This document shows, in pieces, positions 44,193 through 52,627 of a DNA stretch of 64,000 nt (positions are counted from its first letter, which is position 1; the number at the start of each line of letters is the position of its first letter). The notes below the pieces were generated by a model. It searched no databases. It was given only the letters and a program-made list of their open reading frames with translations, and was not told the origin of the DNA. Source of the DNA: Saccharopolyspora shandongensis (GTDB lineage Bacteria > Actinomycetota > Actinomycetes > Mycobacteriales > Pseudonocardiaceae); the NCBI RefSeq assembly GCF_900106995.1, contig NZ_FNOK01000003.1, positions 289,624-353,623 of the forward strand, read 5' to 3'. A program made the translations under genes and the position numbers.

Positions 44193-44384
44193 TCAGCCGC
44201 CGAGCGCGTCGAAGACGGGCTGCAGCAGCTGGGTGGGCAGCTGGACGGTGGGGCCGAGCACCGCGCCCAGGTCGACGCCGGGCAGCACCCAGATCGGCTC
44301 GGCCGTGGCGACGCCGCCGGTCAGCAGGCAGGCGGCCAGCGCGGTCGCGGTCGCCGCGGCGAACCTGCGGATGGATGTGGCCAT
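44193..44384 (-). CDS. Small secreted protein of the sulfur operon
   Basis: Protein of 63 residues: signal peptide FAAATATALAACLLTGGVATA, then a mature part of about 34 residues (PIWVLPGVDLGAVLGPTVQL and so on) rich in hydrophobic residues and without cysteine. GGAGGA stands six bases before ATG 44384. It lies 45 bp after the YeeE-type transporter gene and 33 bp before another small secreted protein gene. Family not recognised; it resembles the second peptide in plan, not in sequence. Confidence 0.65.
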   Translation of the reverse strand: MATSIRRFAAATATALAACLLTGGVATAEPIWVLPGVDLGAVLGPTVQLPTQLLQPVFDALGG

Positions 44385-44429
44385 GGTTCCTCCATTTCTT
44401 GGTGTTCCACGCGGTTTCCGCGCGGCAGA

Positions 44430-45665
44430 TCAGCAGACCGAGTCGGACGGCTTGGGGTTGGTGAGCCCGAACAGCGGGCGCAGCGCAACGCCCGCGAAGG
44501 TGCCGATGAGGGCCATCGCGCCCCACAACCAGCCGTGCAGGCTGAACGAGGCCACGCCCGAGAAGTAGGCGCCGATGTTGCAGCCACCGGCGAGCCGGGC
44601 GCCGATTCCCATGACCACGCCGCCGAGCACGGCGCCGACCGCCAGCTTCCACGGGATCTTGCGGTGCAGGGTGAAGGCACCGGCGAGGGCGGCGGCGATG
44701 AGCGCGCCGATCATGATTCCGAAGTCCATCACCGAAATCCGGTCGGTGAGCACGGACGCCGAGAGCTTCGCCGCGTTCTCCGGCACGCGCCAGAACGGCG
44801 CACCGGAGATGTCGATGCCGACCCAACCGAGGATCTTGGCGCCCCACAAACCGAACGCCGAGGTAATTCCCCAGGCGTGCCCGGACACGAACAGCGTCAG
44901 CGCGTTCAGCCCGGCGAGCAGCAGCGCCCCGATCCACAACGGCCAGGAGCCGCGCAGCGCCCGCAGCACGCCGCGTTCGGTCGGCGGCTGTTCGATCGGC
45001 GGTGGTGTCCGGCGGCGTTCGATCAGCACCGATGCGCCGGCGATGGCGCCGATGACCAGCAGCGAGATGATCAGAGCCCCGGTGTATCCCAGCGGCGTGT
45101 CGGCGAGCGAAACACTGGGTCCGGTGTTCTGCAGCAGTTTGATCCAGTCGGCGGCAAAGGCGCTGGCGACCGAGCCGGCGATGAAACCGCCGAGGGTGAA
45201 CAGGATCGCGGTCTGCCCGCTGCCGACGGCGAACAGCGTCCCGGAGGCGCACGATCCGCCGACCTGCATGCCCACGCCGAACAGGAACGCGCCCAGCACC
45301 ACGCCGAGCCCGGCCGGCGCCACGGTGCCCTCCGGCGTTCCGGACAGGCTCGCGCCGCTGCCCAGCAGCACGGAGAACAGCAGGCACGCCACGCCCAGCA
45401 TCAGCATGTGCGCCCGGATCGCGCGGCCTTGGCCGACGGTCACCAGCTGCCGCCACGCCGAGGTGAAGCCGAAGCGGGAATGGAACAGCACGAGCCCGAG
45501 CGCGAGGCCGATCGCGTAGAGCACCGTGAGCTTCCAGCCTGCGGCGTTGTTGACGGCGAGGCCGACCACGACGGCTACTGCGACACCGATCGCGACCACG
45601 CCACGCTGCGCCGGTGGCGCCTGCACAGGTGCGACGACGGGACGCGATACGTCCACAACAGACAT
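44430..45665 (-). CDS. YeeE/YedE-family sulfur (thiosulfate) transporter
   Basis: Integral membrane protein of 411 residues with about ten spans and the duplicated YeeE motif. The first half has FGVGMQVGGSCASGTLFAVGSG, the second LAGGCNIGAYFSGVASFSLHG, each with a conserved cysteine. In TsuA these cysteines pass thiosulfate across the membrane. ATG 45665 is preceded by AGGAG. It is 19 bp after the membrane protein gene. Two more Cys are in the spans and at the very C-terminus (SDSVC). Confidence 0.9.
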   Translation of the reverse strand: MSVVDVSRPVVAPVQAPPAQRGVVAIGVAVAVVVGLAVNNAAGWKLTVLYAIGLALGLVLFHSRFGFTSAWRQLVTVGQGRAIRAHMLMLGVACLLFSVLLGSGASLSGTPEGTVAPAGLGVVLGAFLFGVGMQVGGSCASGTLFAVGSGQTAILFTLGGFIAGSVASAFAADWIKLLQNTGPSVSLADTPLGYTGALIISLLVIGAIAGASVLIERRRTPPPIEQPPTERGVLRALRGSWPLWIGALLLAGLNALTLFVSGHAWGITSAFGLWGAKILGWVGIDISGAPFWRVPENAAKLSASVLTDRISVMDFGIMIGALIAAALAGAFTLHRKIPWKLAVGAVLGGVVMGIGARLAGGCNIGAYFSGVASFSLHGWLWGAMALIGTFAGVALRPLFGLTNPKPSDSVC

Positions 45666-45684
45666 GAGCACTCCTGGTTCTGGG

Positions 45685-47349
45685 TCAGGACGGGAGGGGG
45701 CCGGAAATGGCGACGATGGTGCCCTGCGGGATCCATTGGCCCGCGGCGGAACTGCCGTGCGGGTGGTTGGCCATCCGCATCACGTCCACCTGGGCGGAGG
45801 CGTAGATCGCGACGTCGCCGGTGAGGTTCTCCTGACGCGCCGCCAGCCAGTTGCGGAATCCGGCGAGCGACGGGGGTTCGCCGCCGAACACGCCGGCCAA
45901 CGTCATGCCGTAGGTCAGCGAGCGCTCGTCGCGGGGGTCGAAGCGCAGTGGGATCGACGAGCCGGCCACGGCGTTCACGACCGGTCCGTGCAGCAACCAC
46001 GGAGCGAGGTGGACGCCGTAGATGTAGCCCGGCCCGCTGTTGCTGGATTCGAGGGCTTCTTCGGCGCGGGACCAGCCGGAGACGACGAGCAGCGCGCCGC
46101 CGGGATCGTCCCGGATCGCCAGTCCGCGTTGCTGTGCTTGGGAAAGCGCCGCGTCGGCGGCGGCTCGGGAGCGGGGCGATTCGTCGCTGATCACGGCGAC
46201 CGACGGAACGCCGGCTGCGGCGAGGTAGCCGATCTGCTTGCGCAGCGCATCTTCGTCCTCTGTGGACAACACTGCGGATGGGCAGCTTTCCAGCACCGAC
46301 GGGGCCCCGGCGGCGATGCTGCCCAACGCGGCGCTGGCGCATTCGGGTCCGTCCGCGGCGACGGCGTCCGGCAGGGCCGGGAGTTCGCCGGTGTCGACGT
46401 CCACCGTGCCCTGCTCCGCGCCGCGACGCACCACGAAATCGCTGCGGCCGCTGGCCAGTTCGACCTCGGCCCAGGTTCCGGTGCTGCCCGGTCGCGGGAC
46501 GGCCCGCGAGATCCGGCCGCCGGATTCGACCACGACGTCCAGTCCCGCGCTCGCCGGGAAGTGCACCAGGTTTCGCCCCGGCCGGTGCGGGCTGACCAGC
46601 ACTGGTGTCCCGGCAGCCGACGCGAGCCGTGGAATACCGGGCACTGCCAGGTCGTGCGGCTGCGGAATGCCCGGCAGGGCGGTCCAGACGACGACCGCGA
46701 CCAGCACTCCCACCGCGCCCAGCCGGTAAACCCGCCGGACGTCGCGGAGCACCGCGGTCAGCACCAGAACACCCAGCGACGCCACGGCCAGCCCGACGAG
46801 CACCCGGCCGTACGCGCTGTCCACGAGCCGGCGGTCGAGCAGGCCCGACACCAGCAGCTGGGCGAGCCCGGCCCCGGCGAGCGCCAACGCCGCGGTCAGC
46901 GCCACCGGGCCGGGTCGCAGCCCGCTGTCGTCGCGCCAGGATCCGACGGCGAAGCCGAACCAGACCACGGCGACGGCGGCGAACACGGTGTCGAGGAAGA
47001 ACGCGAGCGACGAATGCCCGAGCCCGGCCTCGGCGATCAGCAGCAGGGCCAGCGCGAACCCGAGGTAGGTCGCGGCGGCCCGCCACCGCAACGCGAGCGG
47101 CACCGCCAGCGCGAGGATCGCGTGCGCCACCGCGAAACCGATGTTGATGTCGAGCACCGCCGCGGACCACCCGCTGGCCAGCGCGGCGATGCCGCCGGCC
47201 GTCCAGGCCAGCCACGGTGGCACCGCCACCACGGCGCGCAGCAGGCCGACTCCCGCGACCACCGCGGTGCTGGTCAGCAGGAGAATCCGCAGCACCAAGG
47301 CCAGCAGATCCACACTGGACACCCCGGTGTGGGAGTGCATGTTCTCCAT
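45685..47349 (-). CDS. Membrane protein of the sulfur operon, DUF6239-like (tentative)
   Basis: Protein of about 554 residues with six to eight membrane spans in the first half and an extracytoplasmic second half of about 300 residues. The start has a His-rich HSHTGVSS and the end MRMANHPHGSS, both possible metal (copper) ligands. Two Cys are in the outer part (ECAS, SCPS). The outer part also has VLVSPHRPGRNLVHFPAS. I cannot name the family with confidence; the layout resembles DUF6239 proteins. Start ATG 47349 or 47340. It lies between the MTO-like gene and the YeeE-type gene. Confidence 0.6.
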   Translation of the reverse strand: MENMHSHTGVSSVDLLALVLRILLLTSTAVVAGVGLLRAVVAVPPWLAWTAGGIAALASGWSAAVLDINIGFAVAHAILALAVPLALRWRAAATYLGFALALLLIAEAGLGHSSLAFFLDTVFAAVAVVWFGFAVGSWRDDSGLRPGPVALTAALALAGAGLAQLLVSGLLDRRLVDSAYGRVLVGLAVASLGVLVLTAVLRDVRRVYRLGAVGVLVAVVVWTALPGIPQPHDLAVPGIPRLASAAGTPVLVSPHRPGRNLVHFPASAGLDVVVESGGRISRAVPRPGSTGTWAEVELASGRSDFVVRRGAEQGTVDVDTGELPALPDAVAADGPECASAALGSIAAGAPSVLESCPSAVLSTEDEDALRKQIGYLAAAGVPSVAVISDESPRSRAAADAALSQAQQRGLAIRDDPGGALLVVSGWSRAEEALESSNSGPGYIYGVHLAPWLLHGPVVNAVAGSSIPLRFDPRDERSLTYGMTLAGVFGGEPPSLAGFRNWLAARQENLTGDVAIYASAQVDVMRMANHPHGSSAAGQWIPQGTIVAISGPLPS

Positions 47350-47379
47350 CAGCCACTCGCGTTCTCTCGCTCGGGTTCC

Positions 47380-47401
47380 GGTGATTTCGCGCGAAATCGC
47401 C
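47380..47401. repeat. Palindrome GCGATTTCGCGCGAAATCGC family (copy 2)
   Basis: 22 bp, matching copy 1 except one T for C in its left arm. It lies 30 bp upstream of the membrane protein gene. In-frame reading of the arm gives MAISREI, a false N-terminal extension to that gene. Confidence 0.75.
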
Positions 47402-47417
47402 ATCTGTCACGCGTGGG

Positions 47418-47447
47418 GAGCGGCGATTTCGCGCGAAATCGCCGCTC
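47418..47447. repeat. Palindrome GCGATTTCGCGCGAAATCGC family (copy 3)
   Basis: A perfect 30-bp palindrome with the same core, extended by GAGC/GCTC at the ends. It is 16 bp from copy 2 and 12 bp from a terminator. Confidence 0.78.
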
Positions 47448-47459
47448 GTTCCTCCTGGC

Positions 47460-47491
47460 GAGGAGCCGTTCCGCAGCGGGAACGGCTCCTC
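47460..47491 (-). terminator. Terminator after MTO-like gene
   Basis: A 13-bp stem (GAGGAGCCGTTCC with its complement) and 6-nt loop, 15 bp past the MTO-like stop. It would limit read-through into the membrane protein and transporter genes. Confidence 0.8.
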
Positions 47492-47506
47492 CACCGGGCG
47501 CGCGCT

Positions 47507-49327
47507 CTACTTCACGTCGCCGTCGGCGACCACGAACAGCTCCGAGTGCGGTTTGGCGTTGCCGAACTCGCCGTGCGGCCAGGACCGCCGGTTGAAGTTC
47601 ACGCCGACCTCACCGGTGACCTCGTCGCGGAACTCGTCGTCGACCGACACCGAGCCGTCCTTGCCCAGGCTCACGATGCTGACCTTGTGATCGCCGTCCA
47701 GGCCGGATCGGGCCACGAAGTAGTTCGACACCGCGAGCCGCTGCGGCTGCTGGGTTTCCTGGTAGAAGCCGTCCGGGCCGAGCACGAAGTTGTCGTACGC
47801 GCCCCAGTGCGGGCCGGCGCCGGGCTTGCCGGGGTTGATCGGGGTGGCGCCGGCGAGCGTCGGGCAGTCGGCTTCGGCGCCGCCGTACTCGGCCTCCTGC
47901 TTGGTGTCGATCGAGCACTTGTAGTCGTCGCCGGCTCCGACGAGCTTGGAGATGTCCAGCACGTAGACGCCGCCCGTGGTGCCCGGGTCGTCGGGCCCGA
48001 AGGTGCCGGGCTGGCGCCCGACGATCGCCCGGTACAGGAACCGGTCGTCCAGGCTGGTCTGGATCCAGCCGCCGTTGGAGCTGCCGCCGTTGCGGTCGTT
48101 GGCCGCGTCGAAGCCGGGGTTGGCCGTGCCGTCGTCGAAGACCTGCCGCCAATGCGGTTCGGCCGCGGTGATGTCCGGCGTGTAGAAGACCGCGCCGCCC
48201 TGCATGGTCTGGGCGAAGGCGCCCTTGTGGCCGGGGAGGTTGGTGACGGTCGTCTCCATCACCGCGCGGCTTTCCTGGTGCAGCGGGTCGTTCGGGTCGG
48301 CGCGGGGCCCATCCGGCAGGTAGGACACCGCTTTCAGCTTCGGGTGGTTGCGGTCGGAGATGTCCCAGGTGCGCACGGTGGGCCGCCGCAGGTACGGCGA
48401 CGGCGCCTTCACCGGGTCGAGGATGATGTTGCGCGGCTCGACGTAGTCGGCGGTCACCAGCGTGTTCAGGTCCTCGCGGGCCTGGATGCCGTGCGGGTTG
48501 GCGCAGGTCGGCTCGCCGAGTCTCGGCAGGTTGGCGCAGAGCTTCTCGTTGTCGCCGCCGGGCGTGGCCGCCGGGGACTGCGAGAGCACCTTGGCGTTCT
48601 CGTCGAAGCGCACGACTTCACCGGGGCTGCCGGCGAAACCATTGCCGATGTGCACCGAACCGTCGTCGTAGCGGTAGGGGCCGGGCGCGACCGGTCCGCC
48701 CATGTAGGTCGCGTACGCCGTGCCGTCCTTGAGCACCCAGTAGGCGTCGGGCACGGAGCCGCCGAGCGTTTGCGTGGGCAGGCTGATGCCCTTCAGCTTC
48801 ACGTTGGGCAGGGCGGTCACGTCGAAGGCGTAGGTGGCGGCGCCGAAGAGCGCGCCCGCGTAGATGGTGTCGCCCTTGTGCCACACGTATTGCATGTGGT
48901 GCGGCTCGTTCTCCACCAGCGGCCCGACGGTGATGGTGTTGACGACCTCGCCGTATCCGGGCGATCCGGGGGTCGCGTCGATGACGGCGAGGAAGTCGGG
49001 ACCGGGCAGGGCGTTCGTGGCCTTGCCGACGCCGCCGCCCAGCGATCCGGGCAGGTTCCGCACGTCCGGGACCACCGTGTCGGCGATGTTCTCGTCGCCG
49101 GCCCAGACCAGCAGCCATTCCTTGCGCTTGCCGTCGGACTGCGACTTCTCCAGCGCGCTCTTCACCAGGTGGTTGGTGACCGTGTAGTCCTTGCCGTCGG
49201 CGCCTTTGACCGATTGCGTCGACACTTCGACATCTGCGTAGGCGTCTTGGACGGGTAGCGTGACCGCGCCGACCGCCAGCAGCACGGCGGCCAGCCCAGT
49301 GGGCCATCTGCGAAAACGTATCTTCAT
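47507..49327 (-). CDS. Secreted selenium-binding/methanethiol-oxidase-like protein
   Basis: Exported protein of 606 residues with a signal peptide (WPTGLAAVLLAVGAVTLPVQ). The body resembles the SELENBP1/MtoX beta-propeller: ENEPHHMQYVWHKGDTIYAG with a His pair, ANPHGIQAREDLNTLVTADY, VRTWDISDRNHPKLKAV, GGWIQTSLDDRFLYRAIVG and GGVYVLDISKLVG. MtoX is a copper enzyme that oxidises methanethiol to formaldehyde, hydrogen sulfide and peroxide. The sulfur transporter downstream and the Cys-Cys leader peptide upstream fit such a role. GGAG lies just before ATG 49327. Activity is inferred, not shown. Confidence 0.72.
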   Translation of the reverse strand: MKIRFRRWPTGLAAVLLAVGAVTLPVQDAYADVEVSTQSVKGADGKDYTVTNHLVKSALEKSQSDGKRKEWLLVWAGDENIADTVVPDVRNLPGSLGGGVGKATNALPGPDFLAVIDATPGSPGYGEVVNTITVGPLVENEPHHMQYVWHKGDTIYAGALFGAATYAFDVTALPNVKLKGISLPTQTLGGSVPDAYWVLKDGTAYATYMGGPVAPGPYRYDDGSVHIGNGFAGSPGEVVRFDENAKVLSQSPAATPGGDNEKLCANLPRLGEPTCANPHGIQAREDLNTLVTADYVEPRNIILDPVKAPSPYLRRPTVRTWDISDRNHPKLKAVSYLPDGPRADPNDPLHQESRAVMETTVTNLPGHKGAFAQTMQGGAVFYTPDITAAEPHWRQVFDDGTANPGFDAANDRNGGSSNGGWIQTSLDDRFLYRAIVGRQPGTFGPDDPGTTGGVYVLDISKLVGAGDDYKCSIDTKQEAEYGGAEADCPTLAGATPINPGKPGAGPHWGAYDNFVLGPDGFYQETQQPQRLAVSNYFVARSGLDGDHKVSIVSLGKDGSVSVDDEFRDEVTGEVGVNFNRRSWPHGEFGNAKPHSELFVVADGDVK

Positions 49328-49500
49328 TTGTGCTCCGAGAATCCGTGGAATCACCCGACTGAAGGCATGCCGGAATGCCACCGGCGACGCGTTCGGAAAA
49401 AATGCGCGCTAGCGGAGAAAGCGGCGATGCCGAAGGGAACACATCGGACCGGGGGAAAACCGCGTTGTCACGCCGGGCCCGGTTCCGCGAAAGGAGAGCT

Positions 49501-49581
49501 CTAGCCGGCGCAACAGAGCGCGCTGGCCTGCTGCACCAAATCGACATGCAGGCGAGCCACCAGTGTGGCGAACCTAGACAT
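49501..49581 (-). CDS. Cysteine attenuator leader peptide
   Basis: A 26-residue peptide beginning MSRFATLVARLHVDL and ending ASALCCAG. The R-x-H-V-D-L core with a C-terminal Leu-Cys is the hallmark of actinobacterial leader peptides upstream of cysteine and sulfur genes. Here two adjacent Cys codons (TGT TGC) sit three codons before the stop, so ribosome stalling would report cysteine supply. A leaderless promoter lies directly upstream. The 173 bp between its stop and the MTO-like gene have CU-rich stretches and no gene, consistent with attenuation. Confidence 0.78.
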   Translation of the reverse strand: MSRFATLVARLHVDLVQQASALCCAG

Positions 49582-49588
49582 GGCTGAA

Positions 49589-49617
49589 ATGATCAGGATT
49601 ACCGGTGACGCTGTCAA
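49589..49617 (-). promoter_or_regulatory. Promoter of the sulfur operon
   Basis: On the minus strand TTGACA (49612-49617), a 17-bp spacer and GATCAT (49589-49594), then seven bases to the leader peptide ATG at 49581. The -35 box is perfect and transcription should start at or next to the ATG. Beyond it, 49618-49952 shows no gene. Confidence 0.65.
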
Positions 49618-49952
49618 TGGCCCAACCACTTGGTGAGATCGCCGCACATCGTTACCCGGAAAAGCGCAGCACGAGCCCGCGTTCACCCGAAGAGCGGTAG
49701 AGGAGTTAACAACGTAACCCTATCTTGCGGCCGCCGCGAAACATTTATTTCACAATTCCCGAAAAACCGCCGGAGTCCGCGCGCCTGCCCCCATTGTGCC
49801 TCAGGATCGCCCGCAATGCCGCCGCCGTTGCGGCGCACCAGGAGCTAATCCACTTCGGACCGGCGCGAACACCGGCGTACGTCGAGATGCGTACGGCTCG
49901 AGAGCTTCCAGGCCCGAACGTCTTCCACAGCCCGCGGTCGCGGTCCGATGCC

Positions 49953-50285
49953 GTGGAGTTCTTCCGGATCACCGGGCCAGCCGACTTCTTCCCGCCGATG
50001 GGGGCCGTGACCGTGCTGGCGGCGGCGAGCCTCGTCCTGCTGTGGCGCCACCGGTGCCGCGCCGGTGACTCGCGGGCAGCCTGGTTTCGCTGCTGGGCGG
50101 TGAGTTCTTGTTCTCCGCGCTCTACTTCTGGCCGCGCAACGAGATCATGTTCACCGAAGGCAGCGCCCGTGCATTCCGCCGAACTCCTGCGGCAGGTCGC
50201 GGTCGAGTTCGAGACCGGGCACTGGTCCCGGCTGGCGACGAGCGCCGTGACCGCGACGGCGGCATTCATCGGTTTCCTCCCCTAG
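49953..50285 (+). pseudogene. Broken membrane protein gene
   Basis: GTG 49953 opens a protein with VEFFRITGPADFFPP and a membrane span (AVTVLAAASLVLLW). The frame is lost near 50074-50076 (a GGG run that would need a fourth G). It continues as GSLVSLLGGEFLFSALYFWP and NEIMFTEGSAR in the next frame, and returns near 50170 by a +1 change as HSAELLRQVAVEFETGHW to the end. The combined protein would be about 110 residues with three or four spans, weakly like DUF1772. The second shift is not in a homopolymer, so true decay is likely. Confidence 0.6.
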
Positions 50286-50305
50286 CACCGGGAAGAGGTG
50301 CGCTG

Positions 50306-50758
50306 ATGCTCGATGGGTTCCGGGAATCCCTCGGCATGCCGCTGTCGGCAATGTTCGGGTTGGCGCTGCTGGGCGTGCCACGGGTGATCGCCCACGATCT
50401 CCGCCTCGCGAGCCCGCTGGTCAACGCGTTGCTCGTGTTCGTGCCCATCGCGGTCTGGCCGGCGATCGTACTGTGGCTTCGGGCGCCCAACGCGTTCCGC
50501 ACACTGCTGATCACCGGCGTCATCTACGGCGTTCTGCTAGACGTCGTGCACCAGCTGCTCTGGACGCCAGCTTTCGGCGGCGCTGCGCCCGGCCTCGACG
50601 GGAATCTCGCCGGTGTGCCGGCGCCTTCGGCCGAGGGATTGTTGTTGCGGGCGTTCGCATTCCTGAGCGGTCTCGTCACCGGCGTGCTGGTCGGGGCTGG
50701 TACCGGCATGGTCGGCTGGATGATCGCGAAGGCTGTGCCCGGCTTCCGGAAGCACTGA
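50306..50758 (+). CDS. Hypothetical membrane protein
   Basis: Protein of 150 residues with four predicted spans: FGLALLGVPRVIAHD-adjacent, VNALLVFVPIAVWPAIVLWL, LLITGVIYGVLLDVVHQLLW and FLSGLVTGVLVGAGTGMVGW. GAAGAGG precedes ATG 50306. It follows a broken membrane protein gene by 20 bp and precedes a broken sensor kinase gene. Function not recognised. Confidence 0.65.
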   Translation: MLDGFRESLGMPLSAMFGLALLGVPRVIAHDLRLASPLVNALLVFVPIAVWPAIVLWLRAPNAFRTLLITGVIYGVLLDVVHQLLWTPAFGGAAPGLDGNLAGVPAPSAEGLLLRAFAFLSGLVTGVLVGAGTGMVGWMIAKAVPGFRKH

Positions 50759-50786
50759 TGTTCCGCGTGGAAGGGAGATCCGCGAC

Positions 50787-51230
50787 GTGGACGCTTCGAG
50801 CGACCGGCGGCAGCTGGCGGTCGACACCGGCCTGGCGATGCTGGTGCTGGTGGTGGTCGGGACGGCGATCACCGCGAGCGTCGGCGGATCGGAACCGCCG
50901 GGCCTCGGCGCGTACGGATTCAGCGCGCTGTTCGCCGTGCTGATGCTGGTGCGCCGCCGGTGGCCGGTCGGGACGCTGCTGGTGACGACGGTCGCGTTGC
51001 TCTCGTACTACGTGCTCTCGTACCCGCCGATCGGGCTGGCCGTGCCGGTGGCCGCTGCGCTGTACTCGGCGGCCGAGCAGGGCAGGCTGCGGGTTGCGAG
51101 CGGGGTCGCGGTGGCGCTGCTGCTGATCCTCCACGGTGGCCCGGCTGCGAACCGGCGACGATCCGGCCTTCGTGGTCGGCTTCGAGTTCACCAGTTACGC
51201 CGGGCTCATTGCGGCTGGGTCACGCGGCGC
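50787..51230 (+). pseudogene. Truncated sensor histidine kinase, membrane domain only
   Basis: GTG 50787 (AAGGGAG upstream) begins the N-terminal membrane region typical of actinobacterial sensor kinases: VDTGLAMLVLVVVGTAI, VLMLVRRRWPVGTLLV and YPPIGLAVPVAAALYSAAEQ. Near 51130 the frame shifts by +1 and continues as ARLRTGDDPAFVVGFEF and SYAGLIAAGS to about 51222. The dimerisation and ATPase domains are missing; the next gene ends at 51252 in opposite orientation. A remnant, cut by deletion. Confidence 0.65.
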
Positions 51231-51251
51231 GGACGAGTGGCGGAAACGGCG

Positions 51252-51719
51252 TCACCGCCCGGATTCTTCGCGCTCCAGCTCGATCGCGCGGCGCATCGCC
51301 TTGCGGCCGCGGTTGCGGTCGCCGGCCAGGTCGTACGCCTGCGCCAGCGCGAACCAGCGCCGCCAATCCTGCGGCGCGGCTTCGAGTTCGGCCTGCTTCT
51401 CGTCGAAGTAAGCGTCCGCCGCCTCCCGCTCGACGCGCCCGGAGGGCCGCCGGGGCAGGTGCGAGACGTCCGGCAGCGCGTCCTCGTCGTAGAGCCGCTG
51501 CGCGAGCCGTTCCGTGCTCGCGCCGAACCGAAGCTGATCGACGACCAGCAGCGCGCCGAGCACCGGCAGCACGAAGACCGCCACCCCGAGGGCGATGAAC
51601 ACCGGCTGCCCGCTGGTGATCATGGTGACCGCGCGGCCGCCCATGAGCACCAGGTACACCAGCAGCACGATCGCCACCACGAACGAGGACGTCCGCGGGG
51701 TGATCAGCTTGCGGGCCAC
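51252..51719 (-). CDS. Membrane protein linked to dapB
   Basis: Protein of 155 residues. Two spans at the N-terminus (FVVAIVLLVYLVLMGGRAV and IALGVAVFVLPVLGALLVV) precede a helical cytoplasmic part with a TPR-like DWRRWFALAQAYDLAGDRNR. The GTG start follows the dapB stop by one base, so both are in one operon; the same neighbour lies beside mycobacterial dapB. Function unknown. Confidence 0.82.
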   Translation of the reverse strand: MARKLITPRTSSFVVAIVLLVYLVLMGGRAVTMITSGQPVFIALGVAVFVLPVLGALLVVDQLRFGASTERLAQRLYDEDALPDVSHLPRRPSGRVEREAADAYFDEKQAELEAAPQDWRRWFALAQAYDLAGDRNRGRKAMRRAIELEREESGR

Positions 51720-52514
<795 letters not shown>

Positions 52515-52580
52515 CTATGCACCGGCGTTCTCCGAGGTGACGGGCACCCCACGCCCGCTCGACGGTGCCCGAGCCCGCGA

Positions 52581-52616
52581 TTTCCGCTGGGATCGGAGGT
52601 TCGATCCCAGCGGAAA
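52581..52616 (-). terminator. Terminator after pepR
   Basis: A perfect 15-bp stem (TTTCCGCTGGGATCG with its complement) and 6-nt loop, 12 bp past the M16 peptidase stop on the minus strand. Confidence 0.85.
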
Positions 52617-52627
52617 CCGTGGACGGA

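Noticed and set aside
47350..47403. Extended start of the membrane protein gene beginning MAISREI
   Set aside because: These codons are the arm of the dispersed palindrome, not a conserved N-terminus.
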